Shown in pieces: positions 18,533-27,191 of a stretch of 64,000 nt of DNA. This DNA is from JANSWY01 sp965228955 (GTDB lineage: Bacteria; Bacteroidota; Bacteroidia; Cytophagales; Cyclobacteriaceae): positions 4,836,001 through 4,900,000 of the forward strand of contig OZ245848.1 of assembly GCA_965228955.1 (NCBI GenBank), in the 5' to 3' direction. Numbering within the stretch: position 1 is the first letter of the stretch; every line of letters starts with the position of its first letter. The notes below the pieces were generated by a model. That model was not told the DNA's origin. It ran no database searches and was given only the letters and a program-made list of their open reading frames with translations. Made by a program: the position numbers and the translations under genes.

Positions 18533-18997
18533 TTATTTGCTACTATTTATTTCGGTAGGTGTTTCAACACCTTTGTTATTCCATTTTACCACAAAAAATT
18601 TGAGAGGCGTTTCACCTGAATTATAAATACCATGTAGCTCCCAAGGTTTAGCATATAATAAATCACCAGCTTCTGCATTCGACAGCTCTCCGTTTAAATT
18701 CCATGTGCCATTTCCTTCAACAACCAGCAGAAACTCTTCTTCTGCGTGTTTATGAGGTGGGTGGATCTCATCATCAGGGTTGATTACGGCCATTGCAGTA
18801 AGGGTGTTTTGAGTACCATAGGTGGAAGTTGAGTCGGAGGTGTAAACCCATATCTTTCCCCAGTCTTCGGTAGTGAGATTGGAATCGGACTGTTTGAATA
18901 TTTGAGTTGGGATTTGGACCTGTTGAATTTGAACCATCATGCCACCAAAAAATGACATTGACATCAAACTGATGACAGCTAATACTTTTAAATACAT
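18533..18997 (-). CDS. Secreted cupin-domain protein
   Basis: The 154-residue protein has an N-terminal hydrophobic signal segment (MYLKVLAVISLMSMSFFGG). One cupin domain is visible at about residues 60-140, with metal-binding motif 1 HPPHKHAEEEF followed by a G-rich turn, and motif 2 GDLLYAKPWELHGI. These supply the His/His/Glu/His metal ligands. It ends 30 bp upstream of the HTCS gene on the same strand and may be its partner or simply a neighbour. Cupins bind metals and small molecules, and some act on sugars, but the substrate cannot be told. Function beyond the fold is unknown. Confidence 0.75.
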   Translation of the reverse strand: MYLKVLAVISLMSMSFFGGMMVQIQQVQIPTQIFKQSDSNLTTEDWGKIWVYTSDSTSTYGTQNTLTAMAVINPDDEIHPPHKHAEEEFLLVVEGNGTWNLNGELSNAEAGDLLYAKPWELHGIYNSGETPLKFFVVKWNNKGVETPTEINSSK

Positions 18998-19152
18998 CTT
19001 ATTGGTTTTTACTATTTGTGCTCCTACAAGTAACTATGTAATTAAGCAAACTCATTACAAATGCAATAACAATTATGATGCATTAGTTATCATTTTTGAT
19101 GTATAAACGACGATAAGAGGGATAAACGAAAAAATATTACGGAGATAATCAA

Positions 19153-19515
19153 TTAGTTCTTCAAGAACTTGTATGCATTACTAAAGTGAGTCTTGTCATC
19201 TTTCACCACCAGGAAGTAGTAGCCCGGAGCGAAATCTTTCACTTTAATTTTAAATCTACCTTCAGCTACTTTTTCAGGTTCGATTTTCATTTCATTACCG
19301 ATGATGCTATGCATTTCAAATTTGGCATCTTTCAATTGATCAGCTGAGACTTCAACTATTAAAAATTCAATTGCCGGATTTGGATAAAATGATACCTCAG
19401 GTTTGAGGGAAATATTTGCGTTTGCCAGTTTAGTTTCTGTAAAATCCTGACCAACCGCTGCTGAAAAAGTCAGAGCGAAAACGAGGAACGTCGATATGAT
19501 CAGTTTATTGCGCAT
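19153..19515 (-). CDS. Small secreted protein consisting almost only of a T9SS sorting domain
   Basis: The chosen start at 19515 gives a clean signal peptide (MRNKLIISTFLVFALTFSAAVGQ); an upstream in-frame ATG at 19551 would add 12 residues ahead of it. After about 20 linker residues the rest is a type 9 secretion type A C-terminal domain: VSFYPNPAIEFLIVEV, FEMHSIIGNEM, APGYYFLVVKD. There is no other cargo domain. Similar stand-alone CTD proteins occur in Cytophagales, and their role is not established. It is separated from the downstream-oriented cupin gene by about 155 bp of AT-rich sequence in which I see no gene. Confidence 0.7.
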   Translation of the reverse strand: MRNKLIISTFLVFALTFSAAVGQDFTETKLANANISLKPEVSFYPNPAIEFLIVEVSADQLKDAKFEMHSIIGNEMKIEPEKVAEGRFKIKVKDFAPGYYFLVVKDDKTHFSNAYKFLKN

Positions 19516-19657
19516 AAATATTAATATCAAAATACGTAAATTTTTTCTCATTGTTGTAATATTTTTTCAATTTTTTCGTATCCAAATATTACAGCAATTA
19601 TTCTGCCAAAAACTTACTTTAGATTGATTTAATCATAAGTGATTGAAAAGCAATAAT

Positions 19658-21169
19658 TTAGAGCTCGTATCCCATCAATTCCGCAAAGGCTTCTGGAAGA
19701 TGATTCACAATATCAGAAGCGATCAAACTTATTTCTCCAGTTTTCTTTACGGCAATATCTCCAGCTAAACCATGAATATAAACTCCGGCTTTCAACGTTT
19801 CCTCCGCTGCAATACCTTGACCTAAAATCCCTGAAAGTATTCCTGTAAGAACATCACCACTTCCGGCGGTTGCCATTCCAGGATTTCCAGAATTATTGAA
19901 AAAGACTTCTCCTTTTGTATTAGTAATGCAGGAATGCGCTCCTTTGACCACTACGTTCACAGAATATTTTTTAGAAAACTCAATTTGCTTATCTAATTTC
20001 TCAAAATCATTCTCCCATTTGCCAACTAATCTTTCAAATTCTCCAGGGTGGGGAGTTAATATCGATCCAGCTGGAACATATTGCATTAACTGCATTCTTT
20101 CAGCCAGAATATTTAATGCATCAGCATCTATGATGATTGGATTCTTACATTGCTTTAGCAGTTCGTCAAACGCTTTTGAGGTAACCTTGTTTGCATTTAT
20201 TCCTGGGCCAATTCCTATACTGCTGTATTGCTTAAGCTTAGGAGGGAAAGAAAAGTAGTCATTGTGAGCATCTAAATCTACCATTGCCTCTGGTACTGCT
20301 GTCTGCAGAGCTATTAAACTCTCCTGCGGGGCATGGACCGTCAAAAGACCAGCTCCAGATCTTAGGATTGCTCTGGCTGCTAATATTGCCGCTCCAGTTT
20401 TACCTGTACTTCCAGCGATAAGCAATACCTTCCCAGCTTCACCTTTGTGAGTAAACTTGCTTCTCGGAACAAACAACTCAGAAAAATCACCTGGCTCAAT
20501 TAATTGATATTGAGTTTCCAATCCATTAATGAATGCCTGACTCAAACCAATGTCAACCACCTCCCACTCGCCAACATACTCAGCATTTTGCGGCAACATA
20601 AAAGCCAATTTCGGTACCTGAAAAGCAACTGTATAATCAGCTCGTATTATTGTTTCGCTTGGTGTGTTTACATCTGCGAAAAGACCTGATGCTATATCTA
20701 TTGAGATTCTTGGGGCCTTTTGATAATTAATGTATCCCACTAACTCAGTATAAAACCCTTCCAGAACTCTATTTAAACCAGAACCAAAAAGACCATCAAT
20801 GATAATTGCATCCTCCTTGATGTTATAGAAGTCAGTTTTATCTTCGATCTGGTGAACTTCTACCTGATTTTCAATCCTTCTATAGTTGGTGATAAAGTCA
20901 GGCGATCCCTTCTCTATATTTCCAACTACACTAATTCTGACTTGATACTTACGAAGTAGGAGCATCCTTGCTACTGCCAAGGCATCTCCACCATTATTTC
21001 CTGTTCCCGCAAAGACGTGAACATAAATACCATGTGGGAATTTGTCTGTGAACCAATCTGTGAAAGCATAGGATGCTCTCTCCATTAAATCTATGGAAGC
21101 TATTGGCTCTTTCTTGATAGTATACTGATCCAGGTGCCGCACCTGGTTCGAGGTTAGGATTTTTAGCAT
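19658..21169 (-). CDS. nnr: Bifunctional NAD(P)HX epimerase/dehydratase
   Basis: This enzyme repairs hydrated NADH and NADPH. The N-terminal YjeF_N epimerase domain (about residues 1-215) has AGTGNNGGDALAVARML. The C-terminal ADP-dependent dehydratase domain (about 225-500) has HKGEAGKVLLIAGSTGKTGA, a TPHPGEFERL motif and the signature GMATAGSGDVLTGI. The 503-residue length matches bacterial Nnr fusions. It starts 67 bp after nuoD on the same strand, so it may be read with the complex I genes, which would fit its NADH-related role. Cytoplasmic. Confidence 0.95.
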   Translation of the reverse strand: MLKILTSNQVRHLDQYTIKKEPIASIDLMERASYAFTDWFTDKFPHGIYVHVFAGTGNNGGDALAVARMLLLRKYQVRISVVGNIEKGSPDFITNYRRIENQVEVHQIEDKTDFYNIKEDAIIIDGLFGSGLNRVLEGFYTELVGYINYQKAPRISIDIASGLFADVNTPSETIIRADYTVAFQVPKLAFMLPQNAEYVGEWEVVDIGLSQAFINGLETQYQLIEPGDFSELFVPRSKFTHKGEAGKVLLIAGSTGKTGAAILAARAILRSGAGLLTVHAPQESLIALQTAVPEAMVDLDAHNDYFSFPPKLKQYSSIGIGPGINANKVTSKAFDELLKQCKNPIIIDADALNILAERMQLMQYVPAGSILTPHPGEFERLVGKWENDFEKLDKQIEFSKKYSVNVVVKGAHSCITNTKGEVFFNNSGNPGMATAGSGDVLTGILSGILGQGIAAEETLKAGVYIHGLAGDIAVKKTGEISLIASDIVNHLPEAFAELMGYEL

Positions 21170-21236
21170 GAATGGTGAAGTGTTTTCCGTTTAAGCTGAT
21201 TAAAACTACATCACCTGAAGATAATCTCAAAAAAAT

Positions 21237-22448
21237 TTAACGATCTACCTCACCCAATACAAGATCCAAGGAACCTACAATTGCAACAAGGTCTGAAATC
21301 ATACTGTCCTTACTCATAACAGCCAAGGCAGACAGATTAACAAAGCAACATGAGCGAGCTTTACATCTGAATGGAATATCAGCTCTACCATCAGCTCTAA
21401 AGAAATATCCTAACTCACCTTTTGGATTTTCACCTCTGATGTAGAAATCCTGAGCTTTTGGTCTGATTTTCTTTGGAACTATCTCCCGGGGATCAAAGGA
21501 TCTTGTTCGTTTATGATCTCCGGTTAGTTGAATAAGACATTGATCAATAATTTTCAAAGATTCGAAGCATTCTTTCATCCTTACCCAGGTTCTGTCCCAG
21601 CAATCACCAATCGTCCCTACCTCGCCTTTTCCAATAGGAACTTCAAAGTCCAATTCCGGGTAAACTGAATAGCCATCTACTTTTCTCAGATCATACTTTA
21701 ATCCTGACCCTCTAAGCATTGGGCCACTTACACCATAATTGATTGCCAGATCCATTGGTAAGACACCAACATTGGCTGTACGGTCAATAAATATTTTATT
21801 GCTGATTAATAAGTTTTCTAATTCAACAAGCTTAGGCTTCAAATACTGAGAAAACTGAATGCATCGCTCCTCAAATCCAACCGGAAGATCATAGAATAGC
21901 CCTCCAATCCAGATATAGTTATAAAGCATCCGAGCACCACAAACCCATTCCAACAGCCTCAGAATATGCTCTCGATCCCTCATCATCCAAAGGAAAGGTG
22001 TAAAAGCTCCAATATCCATCCCATAAGTCCCGATTGCTACAAAATGTGAAGCCAATCGATTTAACTCTGAAACCAGGACTCTGATATATTCAACTCTTTT
22101 CGGGATTTTATCTTCTATACCAAGCATGCGCTCTACACCCATTGCGTAGACATGCTCAGAATTCATTGCTGCCAGATAATCCATTCTATCTACAAATGGA
22201 ATGGTTTGATTATAGGGCATTGATTCCGCATGTTTCTCAAAGCATCTATGGAGGTATCCTAAATGTGGTATTACATCTTTTACGATCTCTCCATCTGTGA
22301 GCACTTCCAACCTTAGAACACCGTGAGTTGATGGATGCTGCGGGCCAATGTTTAGAAGCATTTCACCAGCCTTCAGATCCTCTTCCTTGTAAAAAGTAGG
22401 TTCTGATTGATTTAGGTTGTCTGGGTGATATTTATACTGTAACTCCAT
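21237..22448 (-). CDS. nuoD: NADH-quinone oxidoreductase subunit D
   Basis: The 403-residue protein has the 49-kDa subunit hallmarks: INIGPQHPSTHGVLR-type sequence (LNIGPQHPSTHGV), HRCFEKHAE, SEHVYAMGVE, and the C-terminal GELGYFFRADG, PFRCKARSC and DLVAIVGSLDLVLGEVDR. NuoD forms part of the quinone-binding site of complex I at the peripheral arm. Its start codon overlaps the nuoC stop by one base. Genes E to N are not next to it here, so the complex I genes are split in this genome. Confidence 0.97.
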   Translation of the reverse strand: MELQYKYHPDNLNQSEPTFYKEEDLKAGEMLLNIGPQHPSTHGVLRLEVLTDGEIVKDVIPHLGYLHRCFEKHAESMPYNQTIPFVDRMDYLAAMNSEHVYAMGVERMLGIEDKIPKRVEYIRVLVSELNRLASHFVAIGTYGMDIGAFTPFLWMMRDREHILRLLEWVCGARMLYNYIWIGGLFYDLPVGFEERCIQFSQYLKPKLVELENLLISNKIFIDRTANVGVLPMDLAINYGVSGPMLRGSGLKYDLRKVDGYSVYPELDFEVPIGKGEVGTIGDCWDRTWVRMKECFESLKIIDQCLIQLTGDHKRTRSFDPREIVPKKIRPKAQDFYIRGENPKGELGYFFRADGRADIPFRCKARSCCFVNLSALAVMSKDSMISDLVAIVGSLDLVLGEVDR

Positions 22449-22921
22449 TAATAGTCAACCTTTATGCCATGGAAATACTCTTGTGTGGAATAATCCTTTC
22501 TTAAAGGATATCCTTCCCAATTGTCTGGTAGAAGAATTCTTCTTAAATCAGGATGTCCAGTGAAGACAATACCTAATAAGTCAAAAGTTTCACGCTCTAA
22601 CCAGTTTGCTCCTTGCCAAACCGAGGTGATTGAATCAATTTCTGGTTTGTCTCTTGGCAATTCCACCTTAATCGTCAGCCCAAAGTCATTTGGTATTGAA
22701 TAGAGATTATAAACCACCTCCATTTTATTCGCTTCTGGGCCATTGTCAATGCCCGTAATGCAACTCAAAAAATCAAAATAGGTCTCCTCGGAATGATACA
22801 GCTTTTCGCAAACTGCAACAAGATCAGATGCTTTGATTTTTAATCCAATTGGAGAACATGTTTCATCCACCTGAACTTCAAAATCGCTTCCAATGACTTT
22901 AAGTATAGTTTCAATCGTCAT
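22448..22921 (-). CDS. nuoC: NADH-quinone oxidoreductase subunit C
   Basis: This is the 30-kDa complex I subunit. The family signature near the C-terminus is visible: WLERETFDLLGIVFTGHPDL followed by RRILLPDNWEGYPLRKDY. I prefer the start at 22921 (MTIETILK), which leaves 10 bp after nuoB; a start at 22954 would overlap nuoB by 23 bp. It is separate from nuoD here, whereas some Bacteroidota fuse the two. Confidence 0.95.
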   Translation of the reverse strand: MTIETILKVIGSDFEVQVDETCSPIGLKIKASDLVAVCEKLYHSEETYFDFLSCITGIDNGPEANKMEVVYNLYSIPNDFGLTIKVELPRDKPEIDSITSVWQGANWLERETFDLLGIVFTGHPDLRRILLPDNWEGYPLRKDYSTQEYFHGIKVDY

Positions 22922-22931
22922 ATTTGAATAA

Positions 22932-23459
22932 TTAAGCTGATCTTCTTTTTGCATTAAGTTTTGCTAAAGCTTCAGGTTTCATCAAGGATTCGTTTCTGAT
23001 TTTTTCCTGTAGTTTCAAAAAACCTCCAATAAGCGCTTCTGGTCTTGGTGGGCATCCAGGCACGTAAACATCTACCGGGATTACTCTATCAACTCCTTTC
23101 ACCACATGGTATCCATGCTCCCAATAAGGACCTCCGCAATTGGAGCAAGAACCCATTGAGATTACATATCTGGGCTCAGCCATTTGTTCGTAAAGTCTTC
23201 TAACTCTGTCTGCCATCTTGAAAGTAACAGTACCTGCCACAATCATGACGTCACTTTGTCTGGGAGAAGCTCTTGGAAGCACCCCAAACCTATCCATATC
23301 ATATCCTGAAGTATAAGCAGACATCATCTCGATTGCACAACATGCAAGTCCAAATCCCATTGGCCATAAACTTGACAATCTGGCCCAGTTGATTAAATCA
23401 TCTACTTTGGTGATAATAACACCACCCTTTCCAAATTCCTGATCTAATAACCCTTTCAT
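22932..23459 (-). CDS. nuoB: NADH-quinone oxidoreductase subunit B
   Basis: NuoB carries the terminal [4Fe-4S] cluster N2 of complex I. Its ligands are visible as the adjacent pair GLACCAIEM, SMGSCSNCGG and VPGCPPRPEAL. The N-terminus (MKGLLDQEFGKGGVIITKVDDL) precedes a conserved NWARLSSLWPMGFG. It directly abuts nuoA with no intergenic base, consistent with one operon. Confidence 0.97.
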   Translation of the reverse strand: MKGLLDQEFGKGGVIITKVDDLINWARLSSLWPMGFGLACCAIEMMSAYTSGYDMDRFGVLPRASPRQSDVMIVAGTVTFKMADRVRRLYEQMAEPRYVISMGSCSNCGGPYWEHGYHVVKGVDRVIPVDVYVPGCPPRPEALIGGFLKLQEKIRNESLMKPEALAKLNAKRRSA

Positions 23460-23933
23460 CTACTTAACTTCGTTATTAAGTTTCTCATAAACCTCTTTGG
23501 GAACAGCACCTTTGAATGAAGATTTTTGAATTTTTGGCTTAACCCAATCTAAATGGCCTTTCTTCCACACATAAGCCAGACCCAGAGCCAAGACCCCAAC
23601 AAATAATGCAATTTCAATTAATGAAAACCACCCCCAAACTCCGTTAGTTTCTGCTAATAGTTCTTTATCTCCAAAAACAGTCGCCCAAGGAAATAGAAAT
23701 ATTAATTCAACCTCAAAGAGTATGAATACAAGAGCTATGATGTAGAACCGAATGTTGAATTGCCCCCAGGCACTCCCAACGGGATCTTCACCGCTTTCAT
23801 AGGTAGTTAATTTCTCTTCATTTGGCCTGTTTGGCCTCAGGATTTTACCAACAAAAAGTGTTACTAAAATGAATAAAAGGCCCCCAATAATGAACAAGAG
23901 TACTACTCCAAATCCAGTTATCTCTAAATTCAT
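23460..23933 (-). CDS. nuoA: NADH-quinone oxidoreductase subunit A
   Basis: This small membrane subunit of complex I has 157 residues and three hydrophobic helices. The conserved loop is visible as YESGEDPVGSAWGQFNIRFY, followed by a second helix with ALVFILFEVELIFLFPWA. It is the first gene of the nuoABCD unit, starting 30 bp after the LON-domain gene on the same strand. Confidence 0.96.
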   Translation of the reverse strand: MNLEITGFGVVLLFIIGGLLFILVTLFVGKILRPNRPNEEKLTTYESGEDPVGSAWGQFNIRFYIIALVFILFEVELIFLFPWATVFGDKELLAETNGVWGWFSLIEIALFVGVLALGLAYVWKKGHLDWVKPKIQKSSFKGAVPKEVYEKLNNEVK

Positions 23934-23963
23934 GAAGGGAAGTTAGTAAGTTTTGTTTGCCTG

Positions 23964-24593
23964 CTAAAACTTTGGAGGGGTAAGATGCTTAAAATGTCCA
24001 TTAAGCTTGATTTTCTCCTTCGCGGACTGTGCTCTTTCCAGTGCCGGAATCAAATTAGCGAGGTGACCAATTATAAACTCAATTCTTGCTGACTCATTCA
24101 AAATCTGCAGAAGATTGTATTCCTCCTCAAGGTTCAATCCTATTTTGTGTGCGATCGTGTAACTATTGGAATTCTCTGAAAGTCTCAGTTTATCACTCAT
24201 GTGCAACCAGGAAAAAAGTTCAGAAGCAAGAGTAAACATCTGTTCACGACCTTCATACGTATGATCAAAATCATTTTCAAGATATTTCACAACACCTCCG
24301 GCATAGAGTTTATCATTCCATGTATCATGATATTCTACAATTTCAAAAATCTCAGTGCCTCTTGTACGGATATCCATTCTTCCATCCTCATATACCTTTT
24401 CAACCTTCAGAATTTCAACCTCTGTTCCAAATTCGATTTTGTTGTTGACATATGAAGGAATCCCAAATGTCCCATCACTCTCCAGACAATCCTTCACTAA
24501 TTGCTTATACCTTGGCTCAAAAATATGCAGGTTGAGCAACTCGCCAGGATAGGCAACAATATTTAGCGGAAAAAGTGGAATCTCTTTCGTCAT
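23964..24593 (-). CDS. LON N-terminal-domain protein (ATP-independent, no protease domain)
   Basis: The start is placed at the ATG at 24593 (MTKEIPLFPLNIV); an in-frame GTG at 24608 is an unlikely alternative. The roughly 210-residue protein is only the substrate-recognition domain of Lon: IPLFPLNIVAYPGELLNLHIFEPRYKQL-like start, EFGTEVEI, then a helical C-terminal half. No Walker motifs or Ser-Lys protease dyad are present. Stand-alone LON-domain proteins are common but poorly characterised and may bind misfolded substrates. It lies just upstream of nuoA. Confidence 0.85.
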   Translation of the reverse strand: MTKEIPLFPLNIVAYPGELLNLHIFEPRYKQLVKDCLESDGTFGIPSYVNNKIEFGTEVEILKVEKVYEDGRMDIRTRGTEIFEIVEYHDTWNDKLYAGGVVKYLENDFDHTYEGREQMFTLASELFSWLHMSDKLRLSENSNSYTIAHKIGLNLEEEYNLLQILNESARIEFIIGHLANLIPALERAQSAKEKIKLNGHFKHLTPPKF

Positions 24594-24723
24594 AGAGTAT
24601 TCAACCACTAATTGGTAAGAAAGTTTGGAGGAAATGCAAATAAATGTGATTGGGAAATCCTAAATGTTAATCTCGAAATCCTACGATGAATTTGCTCCGA
24701 AGCACAAACTGTTTAGGCATAAA

Positions 24724-24754
24724 AAAAGTGGTTCAGTTTCCTGAACCACTTTTG
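24724..24754 (-). terminator. Intrinsic terminator downstream of isocitrate dehydrogenase
   Basis: AAAGTGGTTCAG and CTGAACCACTTT form a perfect 12-bp stem with a short loop, flanked on the plus-strand left by an A-run that reads as U's for the minus-strand transcript. It lies about 20 bases past the stop of the dehydrogenase gene. Confidence 0.85.
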
Positions 24755-24774
24755 ATGTTATTAAAAATCTTCTT

Positions 24775-26994
24775 TTAAGAAATTGAGTCAAGAATTTGAT
24801 TTAGTGTAGCACTTGGTCTCATCGCTGAAGAAGCTTTGTCAAAATCAGGTTGATAATATCCTCCGATATCAACAGCACTTCCCTGAGCATCGTTTAGCTC
24901 CTGGATGATTTTATCTTCGTTTGCAGCCATTTGCTCTGCAGCACTTTCAAAGCTTGCTTTCAAATCTTTGTCAGTCGTTTGAGAAGCCAACTCCTGAGCC
25001 CAGTACATTCCAAGGTAGAAATGACTACCTCTGTTATCTAACTCATTTACCTTTCTTGAAGGTGACTTATCGTTATCCAGAAACTTGCCAGTTGCAGCGT
25101 CTAATGCTTTTGCAAGAATCTTTGCTTTATTGTTTCCAAATGAATCACTTAAGTGCTCCAGAGAAACTGCCAATGCAAGGAACTCACCAAGAGAGTCCCA
25201 TCTCAAGTGACCTTCTTGCTCAAATTGCTGAACGTGCTTTGGAGCTGATCCTCCAGCACCAGTTTCGAATAAACCTCCACCATTCATAAGAGGAACAATT
25301 GAAAGCATTTTAGCACTTGTCCCTAATTCCAAAATTGGGAATAGGTCAGTCAAGTAGTCTCTTAATACATTTCCTGTTACGGAAATAGTATCCTCACCTT
25401 TGATGATTCTCTCTAGCGAGAATTTAGTAGCCTCTACAGGTGCCAGGATATGTAAATCTAAACCTTCAGTATCGTGGTTTTTAAGGTATTCATTAACCTT
25501 AGCAATCAACTGAGAGTCGTGAGCTCTGTTTTTATCTAGCCAGAAAACAGCCGGAGTACCAGTAGCTTTTGCTCTATTCACCGCAAGTTTTACCCAGTCC
25601 TGAATTGGAGCGTCTTTTGTTTGGCACATTCTGAAAATATCGCCATTTCCAACAGGTTGCTCAATCAACACATTACCATCACCATCTACAACCTGAACAG
25701 CACCTTCTCCATCAATCTGGAATGTTTTATCGTGAGAACCGTATTCTTCAGCTTTTTGAGCCATTAGACCTACGTTTGGCACACTACCCATAGTAGTAGG
25801 GTCAAAAGCTCCATTCTTTTTACAGAAATCAATTGTCTCCTGATAAACTCCAGCGTAAGATCTATCCGGAATGACTGCTTTCATGTCTTTAGCTGCACCA
25901 TCAACTCCCCACATTTTTCCACCAATTCGGATGGCAGCAGGCATAGATGCATCAATAATTACATCACTAGGAACGTGTAAAGAAGTAATTCCTTTATCAG
26001 AATTAACCATCGCTAATTCCGGTCTTCCAGCATAGATATCATTGATTGTAGCTTCAATCTCTGATTGCTTTTCAGCTGGTAGAGATGATATTTTAGCATA
26101 TACATCTCCAATACCATTATTGGCACTAATTCCTAATTCATCAAAAAGATCTGCGTATTTGTCAAACAAGTCTTTGTAGAATGCCTTTACAACTGCACCA
26201 AAAATAATAGGATCAGAAACCTTCATCATGGTAGCTTTTAAGTGAACTGAGAATAGAACACCTTGAGCTTTTGCATCCTCAATCTCTTTCGCCAGGAAAG
26301 CACTTAGTTTATCCATGCTCATGACAGAAGCATCGATTATTTCTTTGTCAAGCAAACTAACTTTAGGATTTAAAACAGTTGTTTCACCGCTATTGCTTAC
26401 AAACTGAATCTTAACATCCTTAGCACCATCAACAGTTACAGATTTCTCAGAACCGTAGAAATCACCACCATCCATGCTTGATACATGGCTCTTAGAATCC
26501 GACTTCCACTCACCCATTGAGTGTGGGTTGCTCTTAGCGTAATTTTTCACAGCTCTTGGCGCTCTTCTGTCGGAGTTACCTTCTCTAAGAACAGGGTTAA
26601 CTGCACTACCCTTGATTTTATCATATCTTGCTTTGATTGCTTTCTCCTCATCAGATTCCGGCTCTTCCGGGTAATCTGGAAGATTGTATCCCTGAGATTG
26701 CAATTCTTTGATTGCTGCTTTCAATTGTGGAATTGAAGCACTGATATTTGGAAGCTTAATGATGTTAGCTTCCGGAGTTTTAGCTAGCTGACCTAGCTCT
26801 GCTAGAGCATCTCCAATTTTCTGGTCCTCAGTAAGGTTTTCTGGAAAGTTTGCTATGATTCTCCCAGCCAGTGAAATGTCTTTAGTTTCTACTTCAATTC
26901 CTGCGGTTGAAGTGTATGCTTTAATAAATGGTAAGAATGAATAAGTTGCTAATGCAGGTGCCTCGTCGGTCTTTGTGTAAATGATTTTTGCCAT
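24775..26994 (-). CDS. icd: NADP-dependent isocitrate dehydrogenase, monomeric type
   Basis: The 739-residue length and the start AKIIYTKTDEAPALATYS identify the monomeric IDH family (Azotobacter/Corynebacterium type), unrelated in length to the 420-residue dimeric enzyme. Internal conserved parts include NSDRRAPRAVKNYAKSNPHS (substrate-binding Ser/Asn/Arg), GVLFSVHLKATMMKVSDPI, and GTSAKMLSIVPLMNGGGLFETGAGGSAPKH. It converts isocitrate to 2-oxoglutarate and makes NADPH in the TCA cycle. It has its own terminator and an extensively structured leader upstream. Confidence 0.97.
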   Translation of the reverse strand: MAKIIYTKTDEAPALATYSFLPFIKAYTSTAGIEVETKDISLAGRIIANFPENLTEDQKIGDALAELGQLAKTPEANIIKLPNISASIPQLKAAIKELQSQGYNLPDYPEEPESDEEKAIKARYDKIKGSAVNPVLREGNSDRRAPRAVKNYAKSNPHSMGEWKSDSKSHVSSMDGGDFYGSEKSVTVDGAKDVKIQFVSNSGETTVLNPKVSLLDKEIIDASVMSMDKLSAFLAKEIEDAKAQGVLFSVHLKATMMKVSDPIIFGAVVKAFYKDLFDKYADLFDELGISANNGIGDVYAKISSLPAEKQSEIEATINDIYAGRPELAMVNSDKGITSLHVPSDVIIDASMPAAIRIGGKMWGVDGAAKDMKAVIPDRSYAGVYQETIDFCKKNGAFDPTTMGSVPNVGLMAQKAEEYGSHDKTFQIDGEGAVQVVDGDGNVLIEQPVGNGDIFRMCQTKDAPIQDWVKLAVNRAKATGTPAVFWLDKNRAHDSQLIAKVNEYLKNHDTEGLDLHILAPVEATKFSLERIIKGEDTISVTGNVLRDYLTDLFPILELGTSAKMLSIVPLMNGGGLFETGAGGSAPKHVQQFEQEGHLRWDSLGEFLALAVSLEHLSDSFGNNKAKILAKALDAATGKFLDNDKSPSRKVNELDNRGSHFYLGMYWAQELASQTTDKDLKASFESAAEQMAANEDKIIQELNDAQGSAVDIGGYYQPDFDKASSAMRPSATLNQILDSIS

Positions 26995-27004
26995 GTTCTT
27001 TGAT

Positions 27005-27090
27005 GCGTCACTGGGAATCCCCAGACGTTACTTTGAATGATTCATTACTTATTCCCAGGGTCCTTCCCCGGGAATCGGTTTGTTTGACGC
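27005..27090 (-). ncRNA. Structured 5' leader of isocitrate dehydrogenase, candidate cis-regulatory RNA
   Basis: Read as minus-strand RNA, GCGUCA and UGACGC (27085-27090 with 27005-27010) form a closing 6-bp stem. Inside are a strong hairpin (27066-27075 with 27051-27060, 9 of 10 pairs, 5-base loop), a weak AAUGA/UCAUU hairpin (27036-27046), and a CUGGG/CCCAG hairpin (27011-27024). The whole forms a multibranch junction whose last base is only 10 nucleotides from the start codon, so folding could affect ribosome access. No known riboswitch class was recognised by eye. Confidence 0.55.
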
Positions 27091-27191
27091 TGCGAATTTA
27101 ACAAATGTTTGCTAATAAGATTTTGAGGAATAGAAAATATCAATCAAATCCTTAGTGATTCTGCAATAAAATGTCGGTTTGAAAGTGAATT

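Noticed and set aside
20994..21230. 78-codon minus-strand ORF between nuoD and nnr
   Set aside because: It overlaps the start of nnr in another frame, has no family features, and the nnr start fits well.
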